Source: Pyronema omphalodes
Taxonomy: Eukaryota; Ascomycota; Pezizomycetes; Pezizales; Pyronemataceae
Assembly (NCBI GenBank): GCA_024516155.1
Contig: JAJJXM010000002.1
Location: forward strand, 62,001-126,000
Direction: 5' to 3'
Length of the DNA: 64,000 nt
Part shown: one piece after another, positions 24,225 through 35,386 of the stretch
Layout of the letters: the number at the start of each line of letters is the position of its first letter
Numbering within the stretch: the first letter of the stretch is position 1
Program-made: the position numbers and the translations under genes
The notes under the pieces: generated by a model
Told to the model about the DNA's origin: nothing
The model's input: only the letters and a program-made list of their open reading frames with translations
Database searches by the model: none

Positions 24225-26356
24225 ATGGAGTCTGTAAAGCAAGCTCCCGTCGATGTCGACGCCAAAGCTGACATAGCTTCTCCACCGCCCCATCCTCGGA
24301 GTAAATTGTGGACTATGAATTTACTTGTCTTTTTGACCGTCTTATTGACTGCTATTGCTTTCTATTTCTCACCAGCGATCGAAGCTACTCCATTTCGTAT
24401 CGGTCGTATTGATATCCAACCGGCACAAACAGAGCTATTACGCGACTCATGCAATCTTCGTTTTTGGAAACAGAAAACATTACCGTATTGCAAGGCCTGC
24501 TGTGCCAATATTGCAAATGAGGTATCATCAGGAGGAAATCCGGCACTTCTGGATGTCTTCCAAGTCTACACCCCACCAAAGGTCGAAGAACGCTTCTGGG
24601 CCGGCAGACCGGAAGAGAAGGCGGAGCTTGTGACAGCTCTCGGGAAAGATCCAAAGGAATGTACCCAAACGTTAATGGTACACACCTTTGGTTGGAGCTA
24701 TGGACAGCCTTTTGTTGGTATGGGAACTATGGAATCACCTCTTGAACAACTGCTGATATGGTGTATTAGGAAACTACACCCCTCCCACAAACTGCAATTG
24801 GACAAATGTTGTCTTCAACCTCAGCATGACTTCAGCAGGTCGACAGTTCGACCGGTTGGCACATCTATTCTTGGGTGATATTGAGGTCTGGAGAACTTCC
24901 ACAGCGGAGCCAAACCCAACTGGCATCATCTTCAAGTAATCCAAAGCCCATGGCTCAATTAAAGCTCTAGCTAACTCTCAGTAGCTACACAAAAGACATG
25001 ACACACCTCTCCTCTCTCCTTCGTCAACCACAAAAACTCATCTTCGACCTGGGAAACCTTGTGAATGAGGTTTACACCGGATCATTCACAGCAACCTTAA
25101 CAGCCACCTTCTACTCACCCTATCAGTTTACCTCCCTCAACCCCGCCGCTGAAATCCTTCCCATATCCGCCCAGAAATCCAATGAAAACCAACCCTCTCA
25201 TTTCCACCTCCCCACCGACAAAGCTGTCACTGCCCTAAATCTTCCATCAAACACAGTCCGCGCCGTGGTAGCTGTCCACGCATCCGGCAACGCAGACGAA
25301 GAATTCTGGTACACCAACGTACCAAATGAATACACCAATGCATTCCCCGGGACATCACTACTTGGCAATGGTCCCTTCCGAGAAATCCAATTATTGATAG
25401 ACGGTCAAATCGCCGGATTCGTCTGGCCATTCACCACTGTCTTTACCGGTGGAATCGTGCCCAGTTTATGGAGACCCATAGTGGCTCCAACCGCCTACGA
25501 CCTGCCAGAATACGAAATTGACATTTCCCCCTTCCTCCCGCAGCTTCTAGATGGAAAGGAGCATAATGTCGAAATAGCAGTTTTCTCCTACGACTCATCC
25601 AGCAACAGCGTTCAGCGTTCCATCGGTAATGATTGGTTAGTCAGTGGTAGAATCCATATCTGGAAAGATGAAGACCCGGATTGGAAAACAACCGGAACAA
25701 TTCAACAACACCTCTCCTCACCACCAATTTTCGAGTACCACCCCAATTTGAACGGTAATGTCTCTTTAGATATATCTCTTTCGGCATCTAGGGATCTTTA
25801 TACCTCATCCCTCCTCCACACCTCTACCGGCATCCTCCCAACAACCTGGATACAAACCCTTTCCTACAGCTCCATCATGACCCTAAAAGACCAAGGTAAC
25901 ACACAGTATGTCAAAACCTGGACCAAGGGTTCGGAATCCACCGTTTCATTCGGAAGTCGTAGCTACTTGTATTCTCCACTTATTTTCAACACGACGTTTA
26001 TCCCGGGTTTTAGTTCCTTTGGACTGAGAGCCGACGTTGAGGTTGGGTATAATCAGAGATTCTTGGGGAAATGGACAGATGGTGTAAGACTTGATGAGAA
26101 TGGCAAGATGGCAACGGTATTAAAGGGACAAGCGATGTGGAATTCTACTAGAGGTGGAAATGGCACAACTGAACAGATTTGGGGTGAGGTTAAGACGGTG
26201 GTGAATAATGAAGCTGTGGGAAGCTATGGAAGGAAGGTAAAGGCTAGTGGTGATAAAGTCACGGGGGATTATGCAAAGATCAATGGTATACTGGTTACTG
26301 AGGACGATGAAGAGGCGGCCAGAGAGGTGGAGGAAATTTTGGAGTTTGGACAATAA
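24225..26356 (+). CDS. Peptide-N4-(N-acetyl-beta-glucosaminyl)asparagine amidase A-type protein (PNGase A family)
   Basis: Three exons, 24225-24717, 24770-24935 and 24985-26356, give 676 aa. The introns are 52 and 49 bp, and the second ends in a CAGTAG tandem acceptor, so exon 3 could also begin at 24982 and add one residue. The N-terminus has a basic cytosolic tail and one hydrophobic segment (MNLLVFLTVLLTAIAFYF, residues about 33-50), predicting a type II anchor or uncleaved signal. The body matches the PNGase A family pattern: LLDVFQVYTPP, LMVHTFGWSYGQPFVG, GRQFDRLAHLFLGDIEVWRTST across exons 1-2, then LRQPQKLIFDLGNLV and YTGSFTATLTATFYSP. Family members remove N-glycans from glycoproteins and glycopeptides in secretory or extracellular compartments. 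C-terminal beta-rich segments are intact, and the last roughly 20 residues are acidic. The catalytic residues are not known to me, so activity is inferred from family membership. Confidence 0.85.
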
Positions 26357-26594
26357 GTAAGGCTGGAAGATTATGCACAGTGATGGTTATGCAGAACGAT
26401 GTTTACACATAGCACAGTTATTTTTATGTCAAGCGAGGATACCTTTTATGCACGAGTAACGGTCAAGCGATAGATAAAGATGTTGATAACAATTCATTAA
26501 TGAAACACCAAACCATTACTTTTGATTCCTTTTAAACGCCAAAAAATTACATAATAATGTCACTTTTGTTTCCTTTTTGTTCGTAACCAGGTCT
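26357..26594. other. Short convergent intergenic spacer
   Basis: The 238 bp between the 3' ends of the PNGase A-type and MAK11-like genes are AT-rich and contain no ORF or structure I can name. They probably hold both polyadenylation regions. Confidence 0.6.
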
Positions 26595-28067
26595 TTACTC
26601 ATCATCCTCCTCATCAGTTGACTCCTCCTCACTGCTCTCCTCCTCCTGGCCTGCCTCTCCCATCTCCTCATCTTCCTGCTCAACCTCCTGCCCCTCCTCC
26701 ATAACCATAGTAACCATACAGGTGATACGTCTCGTTGTCTCGTAAATTCCGACAATCTTTCCAACCTGTCTATCACCTGGTACCTTAACTTCCTCAGTAG
26801 GCTTGTCTCCAATCTTCTTTGCCGTCTCCGTCTCACCCTCCTCAACCTCAATACCGCTTCCCTCACCACAGAGATCAAAAATCCTAACCACACCATCCGA
26901 TCCCGCCGTGATAACAAAGACTCTACCTCCAGTCTGCACCACACTGAAATCCTTCACTCTACCCATCATTCCCATTCTTCTTCCTCCCAACGTTCCCAAA
27001 AGTTTCGGCTCATCCACCGACGCTGCATTTGGCGAAAAGAAAAGCACTCTTCCATCCTCAGTAGTAACCACAAGCACCTCCTCCTCTTCTTGTCCCAACA
27101 ACTGTTTCGGTAGAGTAACAAATCTAATCATATGAATTTTGGTAGCTCTAGGCTTCGTCTCAATCCTGACTCTAGGTCTAGAATCCATACCAAACACGAC
27201 AACACCACGTTCAAAAGCCACTGCATAACTTTCTCCGTCTCCTGAGAACTCGATATGTTGTCCCTCATTACCGAATTTGCTCGGTACAGTCTCTCTATCA
27301 AATGCCAAAACTCCTGCTTTACGTGCTGTCATCAAATTCCACATTCTTACTGCACGCTCCCCAGATCCTACGGATAGTAAAATCTTCTGAGATGGGTGTA
27401 ATGCAATGTCGTTTACTGCTCCGGCTCCTCCTCCATATCCTTCGGATCCAAAGGTGGGTACACGAGGCCCGTATCCCTCGCCGTAGTCTTTGGCGTAGTT
27501 GATGGGTTTTGGGTTAGGCTTGGGGACCTTTAGGGTGGATAGAACACCCCAGTCGCGAGTGCGCAGAATTTGGATTTGGCCATCGGCACCGGCGGAAATG
27601 AGCTTGTTGCGAGAGGGGGGGAAGAGAAGCGCGGTGGGGGTGTTGAGGTGGTTGTGAAGGGTTCCGAGATGGCGGTTACGGCCGGAAAGAGGAGCGAGGG
27701 AGGAGTTGCTGATCGGGGGAAGGTAAGTGGAGAGGTTGTAGAGGTTGATACGTTCGTCGGCGGAGGAGGTTGCGAGGATGCGCTTCTTGGTGTTGGGAGC
27801 GGCGGGGGAGAGAGCGAGGGTCTTTAGAGGACTGGTGTGGGCGGAAAAAAGGAAAGTGTCGGTGAAGGTGGTAGGGAGGGAGATATCGCCCGTGCTGGAA
27901 TCAGTAGATAGAGGAGGGATCGAGGCGATAAATCCATGGAGGGTCTTTTCGTAGGTTCCGGTGATGATCTGGAGGTGGATTGTGTCGGGGTGCATCGGGG
28001 TTACATTGGCGGAAGGAAGAAGAGAAGGAGTCGTTCCGGTGACATCGCCGCGCTTTCTCTTAACCAT
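26595..28067 (-). CDS. MAK11: MAK11-like WD40-repeat protein (60S ribosome biogenesis)
   Basis: Single-exon gene, 490 aa. MAK11 (PAK1IP1 in animals) is a nucleolar WD40 protein needed for early 60S subunit assembly. Repeat-like blades are visible: ITGTYEKTLHGFI (about 35), ILATSSADERINLYNL (about 96), LISAGADGQIQILRTRDW (about 155), ILLSVGSGERAVRMWNLMTA (about 230) and VITAGSDGVVRIFDL (about 385). The RMWNLMTARKAG blade is especially characteristic of the family. A basic N-terminus (MVKRKRG) may be a nuclear signal. The C-terminal roughly 40 residues are almost wholly Glu/Asp/Ser, a common tail in nucleolar proteins. It is transcribed divergently from EAF1, the 613-bp spacer carrying a TTAGGG-like box. 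Confidence 0.8.
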   Translation of the reverse strand: MVKRKRGDVTGTTPSLLPSANVTPMHPDTIHLQIITGTYEKTLHGFIASIPPLSTDSSTGDISLPTTFTDTFLFSAHTSPLKTLALSPAAPNTKKRILATSSADERINLYNLSTYLPPISNSSLAPLSGRNRHLGTLHNHLNTPTALLFPPSRNKLISAGADGQIQILRTRDWGVLSTLKVPKPNPKPINYAKDYGEGYGPRVPTFGSEGYGGGAGAVNDIALHPSQKILLSVGSGERAVRMWNLMTARKAGVLAFDRETVPSKFGNEGQHIEFSGDGESYAVAFERGVVVFGMDSRPRVRIETKPRATKIHMIRFVTLPKQLLGQEEEEVLVVTTEDGRVLFFSPNAASVDEPKLLGTLGGRRMGMMGRVKDFSVVQTGGRVFVITAGSDGVVRIFDLCGEGSGIEVEEGETETAKKIGDKPTEEVKVPGDRQVGKIVGIYETTRRITCMVTMVMEEGQEVEQEDEEMGEAGQEEESSEEESTDEEDDE

Positions 28068-28680
28068 GATTTTGTTTTGTTATTTTCGAGTTGTTGAGGT
28101 TGGAGTTGAAGCGGCTGAGTTGGGTTCTTTGTCGCTTCGAGAAGAGTATTTTTCGCGGTTGTCGCAAATGTGACGTTCTATGATGGATCGTCCGAAACTT
28201 TTTTGCCAAGCTACCAGTCTACTTCCGCTTAGTAAACAACTCACCGACTTTCAAGCGGCTCTTTGACAATTTCAGGGTCAGACTCTCGCACCTCACAAGA
28301 ATAACCCTAACCCACAAAATCTCTCTGAAGCCAACGTCATACGTTTCCCCGCACGAGAGACGACCCCATCTACGCCAACAACGCGACAAAGTTAGAAGCT
28401 ACAACATCTGCTGGTAAGTCAGTAAGGCCCGGTTGACCTCTGGAGCTCGGAAACTCGACGCGAAAAGGCCGTTCTGTTGTGTGGCGACGGCTGATCACGA
28501 GCATTCAGGGGCGCAGATTGGTCCTGCCACGGTAGCCTTTTCATCGCGTTCGGATACGATACACAACACGCCAAAACACTCTACGCGAAGGTATACGGCC
28601 TATATTGAACGTTATCGATACGAGGATCACGCTCCGATACCCCGTACGTGCTGTTGTGGATGGTGTTCCAAACACGCTGA
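28068..28680. promoter_or_regulatory. Shared divergent promoter region of MAK11-like gene and EAF1
   Basis: The 613 bp between two start codons on opposite strands must contain both promoters. It includes AACCCTAACCC (28303-28313). An open frame from 28433 to 28741 is random-looking apart from overlapping EAF1 exon 1. Confidence 0.6.
28303..28313. promoter_or_regulatory. Telomere-repeat-like box AACCCTAACCC
   Basis: AACCCTAACCC (GGGTTAGGGTT on the other strand) lies about 236 bp upstream of the MAK11-like start. Such motifs are frequent in fungal ribosome-biogenesis and ribosomal-protein promoters, where Tbf1/TRF-like factors bind. The match and the gene type agree, but binding is inferred. 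Confidence 0.45.
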
Positions 28681-31600
28681 ATGGATGCCACCATTGATGC
28701 ATTGCGCGCTGACGCTCTTGCGTCGCGTCACCAAGAGCTAAGGTATGTGCAACAACCACTCAATATTCACAACATTTTTTTATAATTCCACCACAACGCA
28801 ATAATATTTATTTCAATTAATGTTACGGTAATTCAATTTTTTTGTCTCAAACTAATGGTATAATTTTTATTTTATAGAAATATAAATTCTTCACGTAAGC
28901 GGAAGCTTCAGGAATTATATTCAGTTACATTATATTATGAAGGACTATCAGAGTTCCCTTCTCTTGATATTGTCAAACAATGGGGAGAACTCGATGGCGG
29001 AATTTCCAACGATGCAGAGCGAAAGTTCCTTGAGAATAACGATATAGAGAAGTACGTTATCCGATATATAAACATTGTAATGACGCTAATATAAGATGCA
29101 CAGAGGGTTACTTTTCAACGAATTATCACTACTTAGTCATACTGTACTAAATTCTGGTCACCCACCCGAGCCTGGTGGTCAAACTCCGAGAACCATACTG
29201 CCGGCAAAGACTCCTCAGCGGTTGGTACCCGTTGCACCAAAACCGATCCGGATTCCCACCCCACCGGCGCAGGTTGCAACACCCCCTTCTGCACCAGACT
29301 CTATCCAAAAGATTTCGGCACTTCGCTCTCCACCTCAGTTACGGAACACTGTGACACCTCCTCCTACGGCTACTCTCGAGGTACGGACAAATGGTCGTCA
29401 TTCCGAAGGCGAGCCTTCCCGGATTGAGGAAGATACCCCTGCACCAAAGTTCCGCCAGTCACCAGAGACGCCTTCTGCATCGCCATTGTCAGAAACTGCG
29501 TCTCCACTGATTGGGGCTCAGAAGGACGAGGCTGCACCAGTCGTGAATATCAGTGGCGTACCCGTTATTCAAGAGACATCCACTGCAATTCCTACGGAAG
29601 AAGAGAAGGCCAAGGGCGTTCACCCACCTCCTCCTCCTCCCGATATGGAATCAGACATTACAATGGATGACGTAAGGTCGGGTGTTACACCCGCCGAGGA
29701 GTCTCTTCCTACCCCCCAGGCTCCTTCGCCTAAACCTACCAGAGGATCTAACAGGATCCGCTCCAAGGTTACCTCGCCAAAGGTTTCTCGAGGCGCTAAG
29801 GCTGCTACTCCAAGACCTCTTGTAACCCCTCCTGCTCCGGCACCGCTCACACCCCAACAATCTGCTGTAATTGAAATACCCGACTCTGATGACTCCCTCT
29901 CCTCACCTCCATCCTCAGTGCCCGCAGCTCCTTTGGCTATCATTACCGAGCAGCACCGTTTGCCACCTGTACCAGACTCTAGTAACCCCCTACAGCTTCG
30001 CGAGGCCTCATCTCCCGCCTCCACAACCGACAACGATGCACCAACTCCGTATAATAATATTTCATCCGCTACGAGCCCTGATCCCCATCACCCCCAAGAC
30101 CTCAAGTCTATGGACATTGACAATCAGGAGATGGAAAACCATAATAAGCCTATTGAACTATCCATCGCTAAGCAAATGGAGACCCAGCCCGTATTACACT
30201 GTGGTCCCGCTGATTGTAATGCATTGCCATCTGTTACGGTTGCCGAAGAAGTCGCCAAGAAAGAGGACGAGATTGATATCCCATTACCAACCCTTCCATC
30301 GGACGAGTTGCCAAATGATTCCAGCATCAAAGCTGAGGAGCAACGGAAGGAAGAGGAGATACATATTATTTCTTCACCAGTTATGGGACCAAGATCCCCT
30401 GATCCTTCGGCACAATTGCAGCTAGAGAACCAGCTCGCCAATGCAGAGGCTTTATCGCCGACCAAGGAATTGCCCCCCATACCGCAGCAGGTTCAAACTC
30501 CGGCTATCCCGTCCGCTGATGCTACTGCTCCTGGATCCCCAGATTCGGCAATTGAGTCCGAGTCGGAGGACGAAGACCGGGTGCAGCTTGTTGAGAATAA
30601 TGAGGCTTCTTTGTCTGTTGGATCTCCTAAACGGGACACTGAAATGCCTGAGGTTGTGCAACAGCATGCACGCACACAAGCCGGTGATGTTATGAATACA
30701 CAGCAGAACACATCAATCACCATGGATTCAATCAAAGATGAGGTTAATGTGCAGCAAACTGCGCCAGTTCCTGCAGCTATTCCCAGCCCGGTACCGCAAG
30801 CGGTTACCGAGCAGCAACCAAAGACGGAAAAGATTGAGGTTCCTCAACATGAATCACAACTTCAAAATACCTCGACTATGGTTGAGAATTCGTCTCATGT
30901 TCAACGGCTTGTTGACTCGGGAATTCATGTTGAACCTGATGACACTGACACTGATGTGGAACAAACAGACAAGCAGAAGACGGATTCTAAGCCTACTCCA
31001 GTTTCACCTAAGGAGATTGAGTCGGTATCAATTCCTGTTATCAAAGATTCTGAGGACGAGGACGAGGAGGGGGATTCCATTATGCATGACGCAGAGCCCA
31101 CACCTCAGACAACTGAAAAGCCGAATAGTGTACCAGCTGCACAGGACACACCAAAGGTCTTTACGGTAGCGCCCAGGCCCACCGAGGAACATTCAATACT
31201 GCTGCCTCATCCGAAGTCTCCGACTGCAATCCCAGAGGATCCCGAAGATGTCGAGGTTGACAGTATTACCGTACCAGAGGACCCGCGTATGGAAGTCGAA
31301 GATACCGGAATGGCAACAGCCCCTTCAACTCCCGAACCCGAGGTCGTGGAGCCACCAACCGAACAGAACAAAGAACCGGAAATGCCCGCTTTATTCGCCC
31401 GTCACCTGCGCAAGAAATCTGAACCTAAACCGCCTCCCAAGTTGCACAAAGTAGTTATTTCTTCAGCATACCATGCTGCCGCAGCCGCAGAAGCAGAAGC
31501 GAAGCGATCCCTCGAGGAACAGGAATCTCAAGGTCTCATTGTGGTAGCACGGAGGCGTACTCAACAGGCTGCTTCGGCATCCCGGGGAAGACCCTCCGTG

Positions 31601-34501
31601 TTTGCTCCCGGCAGCAAAATGGAGGCACTTACTAGGTATACTGTGGAGGATGATGCACCCAAGGAACTGAAGACTAGAGATTACTCAGACTCTCTATATA
31701 CTGTGAAGAGTATGCCTACATCGGTCAGCGAGCTTCTTTTGAAATCATCCAAAACCACTACAACGGCAGATTACAATCTGGCTTCTAATGATAAGACGGC
31801 ATGTAAGGTTATTTCCCGTATCCAGGACCTTCAGGATCACGGGGTATGGAGTATGCGACAAATTGCAAAGGCAGAAGAGCCAAGGCGGAGGAAGTGCCAT
31901 TGGGACTATCTGCTTGATGAAATGAAATGGCTACGGACTGACTTCAAGGAGGAGCGGAAACTGAAGACTGCCCAATGCCGGCAGATCGCGTATATGGTCA
32001 AGGACTGGCATACTGTGCCGGTTGACCAGCGGAGCAAACTACAGGTTGATCGGAAGAAATTTGGAAGAGTGCCAAAGGGAATACGCCAGATGCAGCAGAA
32101 ACGGAAGAGTGTTTCTAATGGCATGGATTACGCTATGGATCACCCAACCCCTGAACTTATTGCAGGTGGTGATACTCCTGAAGATGAAGGAACGGGTGAT
32201 TACTTTGTCAAGAAAGATGCCCAGGATGATGTTGTCATGGAATTGGGCGATGGGATTTACGCTCCTCCAGCTGCTTACGACCACATTAATGAGCCTCCGC
32301 CAGCTGCGGTATTCTCCCTCAAGCCGGAGGAAACCGTTTTCTACATGCCGAAGACAAAAGCATCTCAGGAGCTTCTAGAGCAGTTGCCGTTGTTTGGACC
32401 GCCTCAACCTCCGGAGAGGCCCGAATATTTTGAAAATAGCAAGGCCAACTCTATCATTGCTACCTCAAAGTACGTCAATGGCCGCATTAAGTTCCCCAGC
32501 GAAGATCGTCCTCGCGTCAAGAGAACTCGCTACGACTATGAGCACAACTGGGAGCTGTATGCAGACGACTCCGAAGAAGAAGGTGTGGTTGTCAACGCTG
32601 GTTATGACGCCCATGGACGACCTGTTAGCAGAGATAAGACAAGCAAGCCTATTCCTCTTCACCCCGAGCAGAACAACGTTGCTCTATTCCGACCAGAGTT
32701 CAAACCCACTCTTCAACGTATCAGGAATCACGCCTTTAGGCCACCTCTTGAACAACCTCCTGTCGGTTACTTCCAGTCCAGGAACCCCAGTTTGTGGACC
32801 CCTGAGGAAGACGAGAGGCTTAGACAGCTGGTTAAGGAGTACAACTACAACTGGCAGTTTGTTGAGGCTTACATGAAGATTGACGGGGAATTCCACTCTG
32901 GTGCAGAGAGAAGAAGTCAATGGGAGTGCTTTGAGCGATGGATGTCGATTGAGAACCCACCACAAGAATTTCTTAAGGCGCCATTCTACAAGGGGGTACA
33001 ACAACGACTTGAAATCGCGCAAACCGAGAGTGACCGCTTTATCAATTTGGCCAACTCTGGAGGCCAGGTTCCTGCTCTCAAGCGCAGAGGAACCACTCCA
33101 GCTAAGGTTGACCGTCGTCGTGTGTCGCGTCAATACACCCAGTTTGATGCTATTCGTAAGCTGGCTAAGAAGCGGGAGACAAACATGATCAAGCATGGTG
33201 GCAACAGAGGTAAATCTTACAACATTTCTTTTAATTAGAAAAATACTAATTAACCACAGGAAACGCAGCCAACTTGATGCGTAAGCAAGGCACCAGCACC
33301 GGTCAAACCCGCACGCCTCAATATTTCTCCGCTCTTAAGCAGAAACGAGACGAAGAAGCAAAAATTATCGCCGCCCAGCGTGCCAACGGCATGGTAAGCT
33401 ATTATCTACCCTTTATACGAACCTCACTAATATTCCCAGCCCAATGCGGTTCCTAATACTGCTCGTCTCCCCCCTGGTGTGCCGGCTCCCCGCATAGCCA
33501 CTCCCGTCGGCGGCCCGCCTCGTCCCAACGCTCCATACCCTGCTATGGCTCCCATGCGCGGTGCACAACCACCAATGCGTCCATTGAGCCAGCTTGAAAT
33601 GCAACAATACGCAATGCGGCAACAACAAATCAACCAACTTGCTCGGGCACAACAACAAGCTGTCACCCGTACTCCAACCCAGGCCGAGATTCTGAAAACT
33701 GTCATGACTCAAAACCCGCAGTTGTCACAAGCTGAGGCTACGTTACATGCTCAGCAACAATTGGCAATGTACCATGCACATGTTGGTGCTGCTATCTCTG
33801 CTCAGGCAAATCGAAGGCCACCCGCTGCTGTTCCCAGATCTACCGGTACAGGCGGAACAGGTGTACTGATCGGTGCTAATGGTCCAATTGGACCTGGTGC
33901 AGCTCAACATCAAGCCCAGCAGCAGAGTCGACAGGGTACACCAGTCGGTATGGTAATGGGCCAGAGCCCAAGGTTGGGACAAGTCGGCGTCGTTGGATCT
34001 CCCAGGGTACCACAGCAAGGAGTAGTAGGAATGCAGTCACCACAAATGGGAGTTCCTCGAGTCGCGGGAGTCGCAGGAGTTGTCGGTGTTCCTCAAGTTC
34101 CAGGGGTTCCAGGGGTTCCGGTTGGACAAGTACCAGTTGGTCTGGGTTTACAGATGGGGCCTCAAGGAATGAGTCCCACCGCCATGTCACCCGTAGCCAT
34201 GTCACCAACAGCCGCAGCAGCAGCAGCAGCGGCCGCAGCGGCGGCGGCAGCAGCAGCAGGAGCTGTACAACCAGTCCAACAACCGCAGATGCTCCAAGCC
34301 CCCACCAGCGCCCCACAGCAAGTTCAGCAGGTCCAACAGGTCCAACAGATCCAACAGGTCCAACAAGTTCCGCAACAGGTCCAACAAGTTCCGCAGCAGG
34401 TCCAACAGGTCCAACAGGTCCAACAAGTCCCGCAACAGGTCCAACAGGTCCAACAAGTTCCGCAACAAGTAGTAGCGGTACCCCAGGGTATTCCAAAGTA
34501 G
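28681..34501 (+). CDS. EAF1: EAF1/VID21, NuA4 histone acetyltransferase scaffold (HSA and SANT/Myb domains)
   Basis: Proposed exons 28681-28742, 28878-29051, 29104-33209, 33260-33393 and 33440-34501 join to 1845 aa. EAF1 (vid21) is the NuA4-specific scaffold whose HSA domain binds actin/Arp4 and whose SANT domain contacts the complex core. A conserved N-terminal helix (SSRKRKLQELY, then DIEKGLLFNE) appears only after splicing exons 1-3. A long disordered Pro/Ser/Glu-rich region covers about residues 85-850. The HSA domain is at about 970-1050 (RRKCHWDYLLDEMKWL, FKEERKLK) and the SANT/Myb domain at about 1305-1365 (SLWTPEEDERLRQLVKEYN). Exon 4 adds QYFSALKQKRDEEAKI. Exon 5 is Gln/Val/Pro-rich with a run of 16 Ala and a 9-bp QVQ repeat. 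A large mostly unbroken exon 3 with small terminal exons is a credible layout. Exon 1 is the least certain. Confidence 0.88.
34202..34468 (+). repeat. Coding microsatellites: poly-Ala tract and (GTCCAACAG)n in EAF1
   Basis: A GCA/GCG/GCC run encoding 16 alanines (about 34211-34258) is followed by tandem GTCCAACAG-type 9-bp units with GTTCCGCAACAG variants (34321-34467), encoding Gln-Val-Gln and Val-Pro-Gln repeats. All are in frame with the last exon. Confidence 0.85.
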
Positions 34502-35386
34502 AACAAGCGAACACCTGGTGGTAATACCTTTGGTCTATAAATTTCTTCTTGGGTGTTGCTGGTTTTTTTTTTTTCTTTCTCTCTCTCTCTTCTTTTTTTT
34601 TTCTGGTTATTCGGAATATTGTTTTTTTTTCTCAACGGAGTTACAATTGTTCTTTTTGTGTTTTTTGTGTTTTGTGTTGTGTTTTTTCTTTCTTTTTTTT
34701 TGGGTGGTTTTTGCAAGGATTTGGGATTTTTTTCTTGTTCTTGTTCTTTTTTTTTGTTTTTTTGTTTTTCTTTGCTGATTTTCTTTTTTTTTTTCGGGAA
34801 ATACAGGGCAGTACATTTGGGTGTTTTTTTTTGTTTCATTATCTTTTTTTTCCTTCTTCAAGAGGTAAATTCTTAGTAAGGTTCATTCATAGGCCTTTTT
34901 TTTTTTTTTCAAAAGAAGAGTATCTTCATCTTTAGTGTGTGAGGGGTACTCTTTCTTTTTTTTGTTTTACTTTAAAGGGACTGTTTGTGCTTTGGAATAT
35001 CTTTTTTTGTTTTGTGTGTGTGTTTTATGAGGAGTTGGAGGGCTTGCTGAGTATAGTGTAATTGTACCTTTTGCAAGGGAAAAGGGATCATGAAAATAAG
35101 ATAAATAACCTTATTAAAGAAAAGGGTCACTCTAATATCCACTTCTTGGTTACATATCATTGCAAAATCAACAAATGGATCTTGGTTCACACACTTGTTA
35201 GTTGTAATTTGACACTTACTCACCTAGATAAGAGTAATTCGAGTTCTTCGAAACGTAGTTGTGAGTTACGTTCCCTTACCAAAGCACCGCACCGGACCTG
35301 TTTACCCATAAAAACACCCTTCATAATTCCCGATACTAGTCATTATTTACATACCCAAAAAGCCATCAATCATAAACTGATTCCAT
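34502..35386. other. Intergenic region with an extreme T-rich block
   Basis: The spacer between convergent EAF1 and the acidic repeat gene starts with about 450 bp of T-dominated sequence on the + strand (about 34557-35005), full of T runs of 7-13. It corresponds to the presumed EAF1 3' untranslated and termination region. Open frames through it encode only Phe/Leu/Cys-rich low complexity. No gene is seen in 35006-35386. Confidence 0.6.

Noticed and set aside
29620..30033. Antisense ORFs within EAF1 exon 3 and similar shadows in the ABC transporter, TF and AA9 genes
   Set aside because: They mirror strongly supported coding frames on the other strand and have no independent support.
34518..34935. 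Phe/Leu-rich ORFs after EAF1
   Set aside because: Poly-T tracts give Phe codons in all frames; no gene-like sequence is present.
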